NCBI GenBank assembly: GCA_002314445.1
Contig: DCFX01000064.1
Span: 1 to 34,206 of the forward strand
Direction of reading: 5' to 3'
Source: Treponema sp. UBA1793
GTDB taxonomy: Bacteria > Spirochaetota > Spirochaetia > Treponematales > Treponemataceae
Length of the DNA stretch: 34,206 bases
The notes under the pieces are model-generated. The model saw only the letters and a program-made list of their open reading frames with translations. It made no database searches and was not told the origin of the DNA. Shown here piece by piece: positions 1-7,431 of the stretch. The position numbers and the translations under genes are program-made. Within the stretch, counting starts at the first letter, position 1. Each line of letters opens with the position of its first letter.

Positions 1-47
1 ACCTTTGCTTTGAAGTCCCTGCTGAATGTCTGTCGTTTTCTTCCCAT
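1..47 (-). CDS. IS3-family transposase OrfA, N-terminal fragment cut by window edge
   Basis: Reading leftwards from the ATG at 47-45, the first 15 codons give MGRKRQTFSRDFKAK, followed by the first two bases of another codon. This is the typical opening of an IS3-family OrfA, the helix-turn-helix protein that binds the element's ends (family consensus is roughly MGRKRRTFSxEFKAKV). A purine-rich AGAGGCGG lies 8-15 bases upstream as a possible ribosome site. The rest of OrfA, and the OrfB integrase normally made by frameshifting, would lie outside the window. Only 15 residues are visible, but the match is specific. Whether the element is intact cannot be judged. Confidence 0.75.
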   Translation of the reverse strand, partial: MGRKRQTFSRDFKAK

Positions 48-126
48 TGTGTAACCGCCTCTTGTTATTTTATCGGCTGTTTACACCTTATTCTACCTGT
101 GCTTTATGTATTGTTTTACGGGCTCA
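1..126 (-). mobile_element. End of an IS3-like insertion sequence (boundary approximate)
   Basis: Bases 48-126 are non-coding and lie upstream of the orfA start, where an IS3 element keeps its left inverted repeat. On the minus strand a plausible terminus begins TGAGCCCG at 126-119, since IS3-family ends commonly begin TGA or TGT. The other end and any target duplication are outside the window, so the boundary is an estimate. Confidence 0.4.
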
Positions 127-141
127 TTATACTAAACCTGC

Positions 142-170
142 TTGACAAAAACAGTTTGTGCACGTACTAT
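142..170 (+). promoter_or_regulatory. Sigma70-type promoter for the flavin-binding gene
   Basis: A perfect -35 TTGACA (142-147), a 17-bp spacer and a -10 TACTAT (165-170) predict a start near 177. The leader is about 41 nt and ends in a strong GGAGG. The -10 lies inside the left arm of the 48-bp palindrome at 161-208, so a protein bound there would block transcription. The same TACTAT -10 with 17-bp spacing recurs before pgk and secG. Confidence 0.7.
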
Positions 171-208
171 ATATATAGTTTGTATACAAACTATATATAT
201 AGTACGTG
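161..208. promoter_or_regulatory. Perfect 48-bp palindrome, probable operator
   Basis: The two 24-bp halves (161-184 and 185-208) are exact reverse complements. Each half contains the 14-bp self-palindrome ACTATATATATAGT (166-179 and 190-203), and the centre is TTTGTATACAAA (179-190). The two 14-mers are 24 bp apart centre to centre. The structure covers the promoter -10, the predicted start point and the first bases of the Shine-Dalgarno, which fits repression by a dimer-pair regulator (MarR, TetR or PadR type, inferred). No regulator gene is visible in the window. The 5' end of the mRNA would also form a hairpin around the central 12-mer. Confidence 0.7.
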
Positions 209-217
209 GAGGAAAAT

Positions 218-691
218 ATGAAAATTGAGGATGTTGTTGGTATTATTGAAAAATCTGAAGCTGTTGTATTCTCAACAGTTAATGAAAAAGGGTATCCTGA
301 AAGTCGTGCATTGCTTAATCTTGCAAACAAACAGCTGTATCCGAAGATAGCAGGGAAAGCACTTAACATTGATGGAAACAGAATTACGCTTTATTTATCA
401 ACTAATACATCATCCCGGAAAATTATGCAGATGCGCACGAATCCGAAAACATCGCTTTATTTCTGTATACCTGAAAAAATCCGTGGAGCAGGATTGTGCG
501 GAATCATGACAGAGATTACCGATCAAAAAGTAAAGGATGATTTTTGGCAGCCTGGCTGGGAAATTTATTACCATGAGGGGGCATCCGATCCTGATTATGC
601 GCTGATAAAATTTGTTTCGGAAGATATCAGAAGCTGGTATAATTCAGCTGAACATATATTCAGTACAATTCCAGCGGACAAAACTGAATAA
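218..691 (+). CDS. Pyridoxamine 5'-phosphate oxidase-like flavin-binding protein
   Basis: The 157-aa product resembles small split-barrel FMN-binding proteins of the PNPOx-like/general stress protein 26 group. It opens with a helix, then a VVFSTVNEKGYPESRAL strand-turn-strand typical of the fold. Next come LYLSTNTSSRKIMQMRTNPKTSLYF, the usual 'T...S.K...i..NPkvsl.f' signature, and a C-terminal FVSEDIRSWY strand. The substrate is unknown; relatives reduce or oxidise small molecules using FMN or F420. The ATG at 218 is preferred to the GTG at 206 because GGAGG (208-212) lies 5 bases before it. The gene sits behind a consensus promoter buried in a perfect palindrome, suggesting tight induction, and beside an IS3 end in A+T-rich DNA, so it may have been acquired horizontally. 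The family is well supported; the reaction is not. Confidence 0.8.
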   Translation: MKIEDVVGIIEKSEAVVFSTVNEKGYPESRALLNLANKQLYPKIAGKALNIDGNRITLYLSTNTSSRKIMQMRTNPKTSLYFCIPEKIRGAGLCGIMTEITDQKVKDDFWQPGWEIYYHEGASDPDYALIKFVSEDIRSWYNSAEHIFSTIPADKTE

Positions 692-700
692 AAAAATACG

Positions 701-738
701 GATACCTGGCAGCCGGTATATTTGTTACTGCCAGTATC
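701..738. terminator. Hairpin downstream of the flavin-binding gene
   Basis: CTGGCAG (706-712) and CTGCCAG (728-734) form a 7-bp stem that extends by GATA/TATC across a single bulged C, with a 15-nt loop. It lies 9 bases after the stop codon. No T-run follows, so it may be a processing or stabilising hairpin rather than an intrinsic terminator. Confidence 0.35.
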
Positions 739-803
739 GCTATAAATCCGGACAACAGCAGGCACCATGTAAATAAATTCTACTGAATATTATTGAATCC
801 CAG

Positions 804-851
804 AAGCGATATGCTTACCTTGGAAAATGACGGAAGTAAGGCATGTCGCTT
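804..851. repeat. Long imperfect inverted repeat
   Basis: AAGCGATATGCTTAC (804-818) pairs with GTAAGGCATGTCGCTT (836-851), with one bulged G and one mismatch, around a 17-nt loop. It lies between the flavin-binding gene and the S66 peptidase, about 95 bp before the latter's start, and no T-run follows on either strand. It could be a leader structure or a small mobile-repeat remnant. The rest of 692-946 shows no convincing gene. Confidence 0.45.
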
Positions 852-946
852 GAGAAGATGGAATAATTGTAAGATTAATAATCTGATTATTAAGATGCCG
901 ATACTGTTTGTTGCAGAACAAAGTAATAAAAAGGGAGATTTGCGGT

Positions 947-1843
947 ATGGAACCGGAGAAACTGGAAAAGAATGATACCATCGGTATAATAGCACCTTGT
1001 TATGTTGTTAAGAAACACCAGTATGACGAAGTAATAAAAGAAATTGAATCACTCGGTTATCAGGTTGTTCTGGGGAAGAACATATATAAGAGTACTTACG
1101 GATATGCCTCTTCTGAGTTTGAGAGAGCAGATGATTTTAATTCTATGGTAACTGCAAAGAAAATTAAGATGATTCTTTTCGGAGGAGGATTTGTCGGCAA
1201 TGAAATAATTCCTTATATCGATTTTAACAGTATCCTGCAGAATCCAAAAATATTTTTAAGTTACAGTGATGGAACAACCATTTTGGATACCATTTATTCA
1301 CAGACAGGATTAGTTACGTACTATGGCCAGCGGCCTGCAACTTTTGCCAGTATTACAGAATATAATAAAGAATCTTTTACCAGAAACCTTGTCTTTGGCA
1401 ATATTCATGAATTTATGAAAAATAGTGGCTGGGATGTTATTTATCCGGGAAAAGCAGAAGGAATACTGATTGGCGGTTATTTGGAAAATTTTTCTTTTTT
1501 GCTTGGAAATAGATATTTCCATTATGAATGTGATGAAAAATATTTACTTTTTCTTGAGGATTATTATGAATTCAGCCAGCCGATACAAATAAGTATGTAC
1601 CTATCTTATATTGAACAAAGTCCGTTTATAAATAATGTGTCAGGATTAATATTTGGTCATTATGCCGATACCGTAAATACTGAACTGCACAGCCGCTTAT
1701 ACAGATTTGGAAAGAAGTATGGAATCCCGATAATATATTGTGATGATTATGGACATGGAATAAATAATGGAATCCTGCAAATAGGCCGCAAGGCCTTTCT
1801 TGATTCGGATACAAAAAGTTTGAAATATGTTTCGTTCGAATGA
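947..1843 (+). CDS. S66-family serine peptidase (LD-carboxypeptidase/MccF-like)
   Basis: The 298-aa product matches peptidase family S66. This family includes LD-carboxypeptidases, which trim tetrapeptides in peptidoglycan recycling, and MccF, which cleaves the antibiotic microcin C7. The triad is visible: nucleophile Ser107 in SYSDGTT, Glu204 in LFLED and His270 in DYGHG. The segment GGGFVGNEIIPYID (79-92) resembles the MccF-side 'GGyns/neiLpylD' loop. There is no signal peptide, so it should act in the cytoplasm. The ATG at 947 is chosen because GGGAG (933-937) lies nine bases upstream; an in-frame TTG at 908 is much less likely. Spirochaete peptidoglycan recycling or peptide-antibiotic detoxification are both possible. 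The A+T-rich surroundings and nearby IS favour an acquired accessory role. Confidence 0.85.
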   Translation: MEPEKLEKNDTIGIIAPCYVVKKHQYDEVIKEIESLGYQVVLGKNIYKSTYGYASSEFERADDFNSMVTAKKIKMILFGGGFVGNEIIPYIDFNSILQNPKIFLSYSDGTTILDTIYSQTGLVTYYGQRPATFASITEYNKESFTRNLVFGNIHEFMKNSGWDVIYPGKAEGILIGGYLENFSFLLGNRYFHYECDEKYLLFLEDYYEFSQPIQISMYLSYIEQSPFINNVSGLIFGHYADTVNTELHSRLYRFGKKYGIPIIYCDDYGHGINNGILQIGRKAFLDSDTKSLKYVSFE

Positions 1844-2248
1844 AATAAAGTCAGGTACAATGTTATGTGTGCATTGGACTTCATGTGCGGTATGATCTGT
1901 GGCTATTGTTTAACTGGTAGTATTCTTCTTGAAAATAATGAAAAGAGTGCTGTTGTACACTAGGACTTGAAGGAATCTGATCTTCTGTAAACGAATGTGA
2001 GATTTTTCTGTCATGGAACTTTCTGACAGTGGGAAATCTACAATTAGGCATACGGTATGCATCCATTATGTTGCATAAAGAGCTCTGATAAGGATACGCT
2101 CGGATCTGCCGATGACTGGATGCATTCTCATGAAGATGTAGTTGAAAAGTAGATTCCTGACAATAAATAAAAATCAACATATTCCGTATTTTTATGAGGA
2201 ATAAAAATGAATGCTGTTATTTATTGATTGCGATTCAATACTTTTCGA
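1844..2248. other. Intergenic region with no convincing gene
   Basis: About 400 bp separate the S66 peptidase from the next promoter. A 99-codon minus-strand frame (2180-1881) is open but rich in His and Ser, has no recognisable domain and no ribosome site, so it is not called. No plus-strand frame is long. A weak dyad with arms ATTCAAT and ATTGAAT lies near 2233-2256. The stretch may be decayed accessory DNA, but no homology can be shown by eye. Confidence 0.4.
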
Positions 2249-2277
2249 TTGAATTATCGCTTGATATCAGGTAAAAT
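2249..2277 (+). promoter_or_regulatory. Promoter placing the transcript start at the next ATG
   Basis: TTGAAT (2249-2254), a 17-bp spacer and TAAAAT (2272-2277) predict a start near 2284, about 3 nt before the ATG at 2287. No usable Shine-Dalgarno precedes that ATG, so the transcript would be practically leaderless. Confidence 0.5.
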
Positions 2278-2286
2278 AAGTCTATC

Positions 2287-4023
2287 ATGGTAGAGTGCGG
2301 ACAGGAAAGAAATTCCTTTGACGAACTTGTTGCAGGTATAAGCTCAGATGAGCGCAAAGTTCTGCTTGACAGGGTGAAAAATTGTGGAACTGATGCCTCT
2401 GTGCAGACGATGGAAATGTCTGCAGAAGATATTCCTGACAGTCGTACAATACAGATCCGCATAAGATCGGAGTCGTTGTTGTATCGTTTTATTTTGTGGC
2501 TTCGTTCTTTTTTTACGAAAATACCAAAAGAAGAAATATACAACAGTGATTTGGTTGAGGATCTCGCTCACAAAGTCAACCGGGTGCATCCGGGACTCGT
2601 TGATTTCCAGCACCGGCTTCTTCAATCCCTTTTTTATGAAAAATTGAGGGAATTAAAAGAAAGCTCTGATTTTTTTAAACCGTTTGTTAATGAAATGAAT
2701 GATAATCCCGGCGAGTTTTACGTTTTTCTGAGTACGTTTATAGCACCGGAAATTGCATCTGAAATTAATTCCGAAGCTGATCCATATTCCATTCCGTTTG
2801 ACCGTGAACTTACCAATGAACTGCGTGTTTCACTTGTACGGAAACTTGATGCGGCTGCGCGGAATATTTCGTCGAATTCAAAACATACAATGTATAGTAC
2901 TATAAGAAGCCTTGAATGGCTCCGCCAATTGACAGCATTGCCATATCTTCATTTTATTGCGCAGTTTACGGCAATCGTTTCTGATTCATACACATGTCCG
3001 TTTACAAACGCTTTGTCTGATTATCCTTTGTTTGCGCGGGTGCTCTCTAACGGAATGCCTGTGTCAAATGAGGCACTTGAAGCGTTGTTCTTATTTCCGC
3101 AGCGCAAAGCTGCCAAAACCCTTGATCTTGACGTTGATAATGAAAAGGCGCTCAGAGAATTCCTCATGAGGGCGGTTTCTTCTTTTTCAATGATACAGAT
3201 GTTTATAACAACAGTACCTATTATTGCGATCGGACGCATTCTATTTGAAGATTACAACTGGCAGCCAGAGTCTTTCGGAGGCGCAGAGGATTGGTCCGTA
3301 AAATTCCGTGAACACTGGAAAAAAGTATTTGACGAACGGTGGGAAGACTGGCTGCGTGACAGAAAGAAAAAGCAGCTGTCCGTTGTTCTCAACACCAATT
3401 TTGGTCTTAAAAAATTTCCGGAACTGCCGTTCCGTCCCTGGTGCGATTTATGGGGAGGCGTTCCGTTTCATTGCGAGATGACGGCAGGTTTTTTGGCATG
3501 GTTTTATGCGAATAAATATAATGATGTGATGTATGTTCTCAATATACTTATGCTTGATGGCGTATTCCTTAATAAAGAGAACAGAGCCGAATTCTCCGAG
3601 GCAATAAATGAATTTGCTGCTGTGAATCAAAAAATCGCAACTTTCGTTGATTCACTTTCGCCGCAGGGAAATATTGGAATAGCATTTGATAAAATTTCGG
3701 CAGAGCATATCCGATCCTTGAAGGGACAGGCACGTATCGATTCGCTTATTCTCAATGCGGAAACAGGAATACACGAGATAGATATTGCCTTCTGCAAACA
3801 GTGCCGCGTTATAGAGAATATTTTTCACGGTATACTGGATGAAGCAAAAGATACTCGTTACGAATCGATTCAAAACCTTATGACAATACGGGGACATGAT
3901 AACCGGGTGTTCAGGGAAAAAATGGTTGAAGTCCGCAGCGTACTCAAAAATGCGCAGAAACTTCTTGCAGAGATTGAACCGCTTGACCTGCCGCGGCAGA
4001 CCGCAGCGGAATTTTCGGCCTGA
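2287..4023 (+). CDS. Spirochaete-type protein, probable DUF5312 family
   Basis: The 578-aa protein has no recognisable enzymatic motif. By memory it resembles the uncharacterised DUF5312 family of treponemes; this needs a profile search. It is predicted to be mostly alpha-helical. A short hydrophobic and basic stretch (LLYRFILWLRSFFTKIP) lies near residues 64-80, and another hydrophobic segment (FSMIQMFITTVPIIAIGRILF) near 298-318. These suggest membrane contact rather than clear spanning. There is no signal peptide. The first ATG lacks a good Shine-Dalgarno but sits nine bases after a TAAAAT box, consistent with leaderless translation. pgeF starts 13 bases after its stop, so the two are probably co-transcribed. 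That might hint at an envelope role, but function is unknown. Confidence 0.7.
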   Translation: MVECGQERNSFDELVAGISSDERKVLLDRVKNCGTDASVQTMEMSAEDIPDSRTIQIRIRSESLLYRFILWLRSFFTKIPKEEIYNSDLVEDLAHKVNRVHPGLVDFQHRLLQSLFYEKLRELKESSDFFKPFVNEMNDNPGEFYVFLSTFIAPEIASEINSEADPYSIPFDRELTNELRVSLVRKLDAAARNISSNSKHTMYSTIRSLEWLRQLTALPYLHFIAQFTAIVSDSYTCPFTNALSDYPLFARVLSNGMPVSNEALEALFLFPQRKAAKTLDLDVDNEKALREFLMRAVSSFSMIQMFITTVPIIAIGRILFEDYNWQPESFGGAEDWSVKFREHWKKVFDERWEDWLRDRKKKQLSVVLNTNFGLKKFPELPFRPWCDLWGGVPFHCEMTAGFLAWFYANKYNDVMYVLNILMLDGVFLNKENRAEFSEAINEFAAVNQKIATFVDSLSPQGNIGIAFDKISAEHIRSLKGQARIDSLILNAETGIHEIDIAFCKQCRVIENIFHGILDEAKDTRYESIQNLMTIRGHDNRVFREKMVEVRSVLKNAQKLLAEIEPLDLPRQTAAEFSA

Positions 4024-4036
4024 CTTCCGAAGAAAA

Positions 4037-4888
4037 ATGAAGCGGTTATCTGTTTCTGAACTGACGGCCGGCAATGGTGCCAGACGGTTTACTACAATTC
4101 CATTTTATCATGAAGGAATCCCTCTTGGGAATAATGCCCCCCGGTGGGGTATGACACTCCGCAGCGCAGGAAGCATGCGTTTCCGCTGGAGTGAAACAAA
4201 TGACACGCGTATGAAAACTCTGAAAGAAATTTCAGAGTATGGAAGAGGGCGGAAAATAACTCCGGTTCAGCTGGAGCTGATTCATTCAAAGACTGTGTAT
4301 GCCGTTTCTTCATTTTCCGATACGTTTGGCCTTACAGGCGATGGTATTATTACGCACTGCAAAAATCTTATGCCGGTTGTCACTGTCGCCGACTGCATGC
4401 CCCTTTTTCTGTATGATCCCGCAACTGATGTATTCGGCGCCGTTCATTCCGGCTGGAAGGGGACGGGAATCATTGGAGAAGCTGTTTTGCTTGCTGAAAA
4501 AGAATACGGTATGGAGGCAAGAAATGTATGCGTCGCGATTGGCCCGCATATCAGGAATTGCTGCTATATAGTGGATGAAGAGCGTGCCTCGTATTTCCGA
4601 CGGACATTCTGCGATGACTGCGTGACCGCATATGAATCCGGAAGTGATGACTGTTCTGCGGAAAACTGGAATACAAACGGCGGAAAACTCTACCGGCTGT
4701 CGCTGGAGAAAGCGAATCTTGCCGTACTTGCAAAAATCGGCGTGCACGATGAAAATATTTCCGTAGCGGATGACTGTACCTGCTGCAACAAGATATTCGG
4801 ATCGTTCCGTCGGGAATCAGCCGGTATCGCTGAGAGCGACAAGTGGCGCAGTTTTACAGTACAGGCGGCATTCTGCGGCTTCTTTTAA
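4037..4888 (+). CDS. pgeF: Peptidoglycan editing factor / multicopper-oxidase-like (YfiH) protein
   Basis: The 283-aa product belongs to the YfiH/PgeF family (Pfam Cu-oxidase_4, often called laccase-domain or polyphenol oxidase). Members bind a metal through two His and one Cys, have purine nucleoside phosphorylase activity in some studies, and in E. coli remove wrongly built peptidoglycan precursors. The ligands are visible: His83 in LIHSKTVY, Cys120 in VADCMPL and His137 in AVHSGWKGT. The segment GPHIRNCCYIVDEE is also typical. The ATG at 4037 is chosen because the alternative in-frame starts lie inside the preceding gene. The ribosome site is weak (GAAGAAAA), fitting translation coupled to the upstream gene 13 bases away. 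The family is clear; the physiological substrate here is inferred. Confidence 0.88.
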   Translation: MKRLSVSELTAGNGARRFTTIPFYHEGIPLGNNAPRWGMTLRSAGSMRFRWSETNDTRMKTLKEISEYGRGRKITPVQLELIHSKTVYAVSSFSDTFGLTGDGIITHCKNLMPVVTVADCMPLFLYDPATDVFGAVHSGWKGTGIIGEAVLLAEKEYGMEARNVCVAIGPHIRNCCYIVDEERASYFRRTFCDDCVTAYESGSDDCSAENWNTNGGKLYRLSLEKANLAVLAKIGVHDENISVADDCTCCNKIFGSFRRESAGIAESDKWRSFTVQAAFCGFF

Positions 4889-4984
4889 GGTAAAACAGCT
4901 GAGTAGTGGTAAAAATCTGATTAATCTGCTAGTATGAATCACTAGTTTTCTTATCTCTATTTATTTAACAGGATGTTTTTTATC

Positions 4985-6808
4985 ATGAGCGATGCTAAAT
5001 CAGATTGCCGCATTGTCGTATGTGCGGCTTTAAATCAGTTTATACAGGAGAAAAATCCTGAAGCTGCGTCCGTAAAGTCCGAAGACCTTATGTTGCAGAC
5101 ACCACCTGATCCTTTAATGGGAGATATAGGTGTTCCGATGTTTGTGTTTGCAAAAGTGCTTCATATGGCACCGCCTGCAATTGCACAGAGTATTGTAAAT
5201 ATTATTACCGGCTCCGGTGAACTCGGAGGTACCGCTCCGTCTTCGCTCGGGCAGTTTATTGCCGCCGGTCCGTATGTAAATCTGAAACTTAATAAGGCCG
5301 GAACCGGCTATTCGGTTCTTTCCCGCATAGCGGAGCAGGGAGAGAATTACGGTTCTCTCGATGAAAACGAAAAGCGGCCGTTTGAAGGGCGCCGCGTCAT
5401 GGTTGAGTATTCAAGTCCGAATACGAACAAGCCGCTTCACCTCGGACATATGCGTAACGACGCACTCGGTGAAAGTGTGAGCCGGATTCTGAAAAAAGCC
5501 GGTGCCGAAGTTTACAAAGTTAATATCATTAATAACCGCGGTGTCCATATATGTAAATCGATGATTGCATATAAACTTTTTCACGAACCAAACGGCGAAA
5601 CACCTGAGACGCTTCATATGAAGGGCGATCACTTTGTCGGCCAGTGTTACGTTGAGTTTGACAAATATGCAAAAGAACATCCTGATGCGCAGCAGCAGGC
5701 GGAGGACATGCTGATACAGTGGGAAAGAGGCGACCCTGAAATCCGCAGACTCTGGAAGCAGATGAATGACTGGGCAATCGGCGGCATAAAAGTGACGTAC
5801 GACCGCACCGCAGTGTCGTTTGACAAATTGTACTACGAAAGCGAGACGTATCTTAAGGGAAGAGAAGAAATCATGAGGGGGCTTGAGAAGGGAATCTTCT
5901 TCAAGGCTCCTGACGGTTCTATACGTATAGACGTGAGTGAAATTGTAGGCGGAAAGGATGACCGCGAGCACGAGAAAGTTCTGCTTCGTAAAGACGGTAC
6001 TTCTGTGTATATTACCCAGGATATCGGAACTGCAATCAGCCGTCATAACGACTGGGCATTCAATCAGCTTGTATACGTTGTTGCAAGCGAACAGATTTAT
6101 CACTTTAAAGTATTGTTCTACGTGCTGAAAAAGCTTGGCTTTGAATGGACAGACAAACTGTATCATTTGAGCTACGGGCTAGTAAATCTTCCGAGCGGTC
6201 GTATGAAGAGCCGTGAGGGAACGGTTGTCGATGCCGATGATCTCATTGATCAGCTTCACGCAGATGCGCTTTCGGAAATCAGGGAGAAGGGCAGGGAGAC
6301 TGAAGTCGGCAATGCTGACGATGTAGCAGAAAAAATCGCGCTTGGTGCCCTTCAATATTATCTGCTGCAGATAACCCCGGTTAAAGATATGCTGTTTAAT
6401 CCCAAAGAATCACTGTCATTTACCGGCGATACAGGTCCTTACCTGCAGTATATGGGAGCGCGCATAGCTTCCATCCTCCGCAAAGCAGCTGAAGACGGTA
6501 TAAATCCCGACGGCAGCAAGTCATCTGTTGCACTGCTTACCAGCGATTGTGAGTGGGACCTTATCAAGAAACTTGGTGAATTCCCCTCGGTGACTGCAAA
6601 GGCAGCGGATGCACTTGATCCGAGTGTCATGACAGGGTACCTTTACAGCGTCAGCAAGCTGTTCAGTAAATTCTATCAGCAGTGCCCGATTCTCAGTGCT
6701 GAAAATACGGAACTGGTAAAAGCCCGTCTTTTTCTCGCGGAGTGCACGCTTACTGTCCTTAAGAGCGCTATGAGTCTTGTGCTCGTTCCGTATCTTGAAA
6801 AAATGTAA
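4985..6808 (+). CDS. argS: Arginyl-tRNA synthetase
   Basis: This class I aminoacyl-tRNA synthetase charges tRNA-Arg with arginine using ATP in the cytoplasm. From the start at 4985 it has 607 residues, normal for bacterial ArgS. The ArgS N-terminal additional domain occupies roughly residues 1-120. The HIGH-box equivalent is HLGH at 152-155, in the context SSPNTNKPLHLGHMRND. The KMSKS-equivalent RMKSREG is at 406-412. A helical DALR anticodon-binding domain forms the C-terminus, with the usual SLSFTGDTGPYLQYMGARI near its beginning. The ATG at 4985 is preferred to the in-frame ATG at 4973, because an AGGA (4970-4973) precedes it at workable distance; the choice remains uncertain. It appears to be a single-gene unit, separated from the next convergent gene by a perfect hairpin. 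Confidence 0.95.
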   Translation: MSDAKSDCRIVVCAALNQFIQEKNPEAASVKSEDLMLQTPPDPLMGDIGVPMFVFAKVLHMAPPAIAQSIVNIITGSGELGGTAPSSLGQFIAAGPYVNLKLNKAGTGYSVLSRIAEQGENYGSLDENEKRPFEGRRVMVEYSSPNTNKPLHLGHMRNDALGESVSRILKKAGAEVYKVNIINNRGVHICKSMIAYKLFHEPNGETPETLHMKGDHFVGQCYVEFDKYAKEHPDAQQQAEDMLIQWERGDPEIRRLWKQMNDWAIGGIKVTYDRTAVSFDKLYYESETYLKGREEIMRGLEKGIFFKAPDGSIRIDVSEIVGGKDDREHEKVLLRKDGTSVYITQDIGTAISRHNDWAFNQLVYVVASEQIYHFKVLFYVLKKLGFEWTDKLYHLSYGLVNLPSGRMKSREGTVVDADDLIDQLHADALSEIREKGRETEVGNADDVAEKIALGALQYYLLQITPVKDMLFNPKESLSFTGDTGPYLQYMGARIASILRKAAEDGINPDGSKSSVALLTSDCEWDLIKKLGEFPSVTAKAADALDPSVMTGYLYSVSKLFSKFYQQCPILSAENTELVKARLFLAECTLTVLKSAMSLVLVPYLEKM

Positions 6809-6818
6809 GCAGACAGTC

Positions 6819-6857
6819 TTATTTCCGGCAAAAGTATCAAAGCTCTGCCGGAAATAA
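6819..6857. terminator. Perfect 12-bp hairpin between convergent genes
   Basis: TTATTTCCGGCA (6819-6830) and TGCCGGAAATAA (6846-6857) are exact reverse complements around a 15-nt loop. The hairpin sits between the stop codons of argS (+) and the unknown minus-strand gene, the usual place for a bidirectional terminator. Neither strand has a T-run directly after the stem, so termination may rely on other factors. Confidence 0.6.
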
Positions 6858-6875
6858 AATACTGATACATACATC

Positions 6876-7337
6876 CTATTTTATCTTTTCCTGTATTTTA
6901 CGCTGAATGTCGGCCGCTTTGCTGTGCGTTGAAAAAACGACACTGCGCCGGATTCCGTCGTGAATGAAAGATGCATCAATCCTGTGTGCTGATTCGGAAA
7001 AAAGAAAGCTGTACCATTTCCGGAGCGGAATGAATGTTTTGAAATCACTAAAGGCTGATAAATCCAGCAGCTGTTCCGACGGTGCATTTTCATGCGCGGC
7101 CTGCCTCATTAATGCTGTCATGTAATTCTCGGACGGCGGAACATAAAAATACATTCTCCGGCTGCAGAATACTATGAGCCCCCAGAGTTCTATACAGCCG
7201 AGCGGTATGTGCAGGTCAAGCGCATTATATGTGTCCTTATCAGCCTTGAGACATGCAAGCTCCATAGATTCAACGGTGTCGCTTACTTTCTTTTCAAAAT
7301 CGGCAACAAATTGTTTTTGTCCCTGTAATTGCGTCAT
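6876..7337 (-). CDS. Small conserved-looking protein of unknown function
   Basis: The 153-aa product is not recognised. It begins with a charged helical stretch (about residues 1-40, FVADFEKKVSDTVESMELACLKADKDTY). Alternating hydrophobic strands follow (LHIPLGCIELWGLIVFCSRRMYFYVPP), and it ends in a short basic helix (AADIQRKIQEKIK). The strand-rich middle and terminal helix are reminiscent of a small PH-like barrel, but that is speculation. There is no signal peptide. The ATG at 7337 is preferred over longer readings because upstream codons overlap the divergent gene and look unlike protein. No Shine-Dalgarno is present. An extended -10 (TGCTATAGT) ends seven bases upstream, so the mRNA should start at the ATG. 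It is divergent from the 879-aa propeller gene. Confidence 0.6.
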   Translation of the reverse strand: MTQLQGQKQFVADFEKKVSDTVESMELACLKADKDTYNALDLHIPLGCIELWGLIVFCSRRMYFYVPPSENYMTALMRQAAHENAPSEQLLDLSAFSDFKTFIPLRKWYSFLFSESAHRIDASFIHDGIRRSVVFSTHSKAADIQRKIQEKIK

Positions 7338-7343
7338 AGAATT

Positions 7344-7352
7344 ACTATAGCA
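7344..7352 (-). promoter_or_regulatory. Extended -10 promoter for a leaderless start (minus strand)
   Basis: On the minus strand TGC-TATAGT (7352-7344) matches the extended -10 TGnTATAAT. The -10 is followed by six bases and then the ATG at 7337, so a start seven bases after the box falls on the A of the ATG. No convincing -35 is seen, as is usual for extended -10 promoters. Confidence 0.5.
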
Positions 7353-7415
7353 TGAGAAAACCTTTTTGTGCCAGTGATTTTTGATCTGGAGGCTGATGAT
7401 AAACTGTACAATATC

Positions 7416-7424
7416 TGCTATACT
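7416..7424 (+). promoter_or_regulatory. Extended -10 promoter for a leaderless start (plus strand)
   Basis: TGC-TATACT (7416-7424) is followed by seven bases and the ATG at 7432, again predicting initiation at or one base before the start codon. It mirrors the box serving the divergent gene, 64 bp away. No Shine-Dalgarno precedes the ATG. Confidence 0.5.
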
Positions 7425-7431
7425 ATGTGCT

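Noticed and set aside
166..203. CRISPR-like repeats suggested by the two ACTATATATATAGT units
   Set aside because: There are only two units with a 10-bp spacer, both within one palindrome. No array or cas gene is present anywhere in the window.
206..217. GTG at 206 as start of the flavin-binding gene
   Set aside because: It overlaps the GGAGG that serves the ATG at 218 at ideal spacing, and no site precedes it.
694..783. Short plus-strand reading KYGYLAAGIFVTASIA followed by a polar tail, resembling a membrane helix
   Set aside because: No start codon or ribosome site is present, and the hydrophobic stretch overlaps the hairpin. It is probably chance, or a remnant too short to name.
1881..2180. 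99-codon minus-strand open frame in the gap after the S66 gene
   Set aside because: It has no ribosome site, an unusual His/Ser-rich composition and no recognisable motif. A decayed transposon remains possible but cannot be shown.
5411..6166. 251-codon minus-strand open frame opposite argS
   Set aside because: It is antisense to conserved ArgS sequence including both signature motifs and has no start signals.
7353..7370. TGGCAC on the minus strand as a sigma54 promoter
   Set aside because: The required TTGC/GC element at proper spacing is missing; the extended -10 explains the start better.
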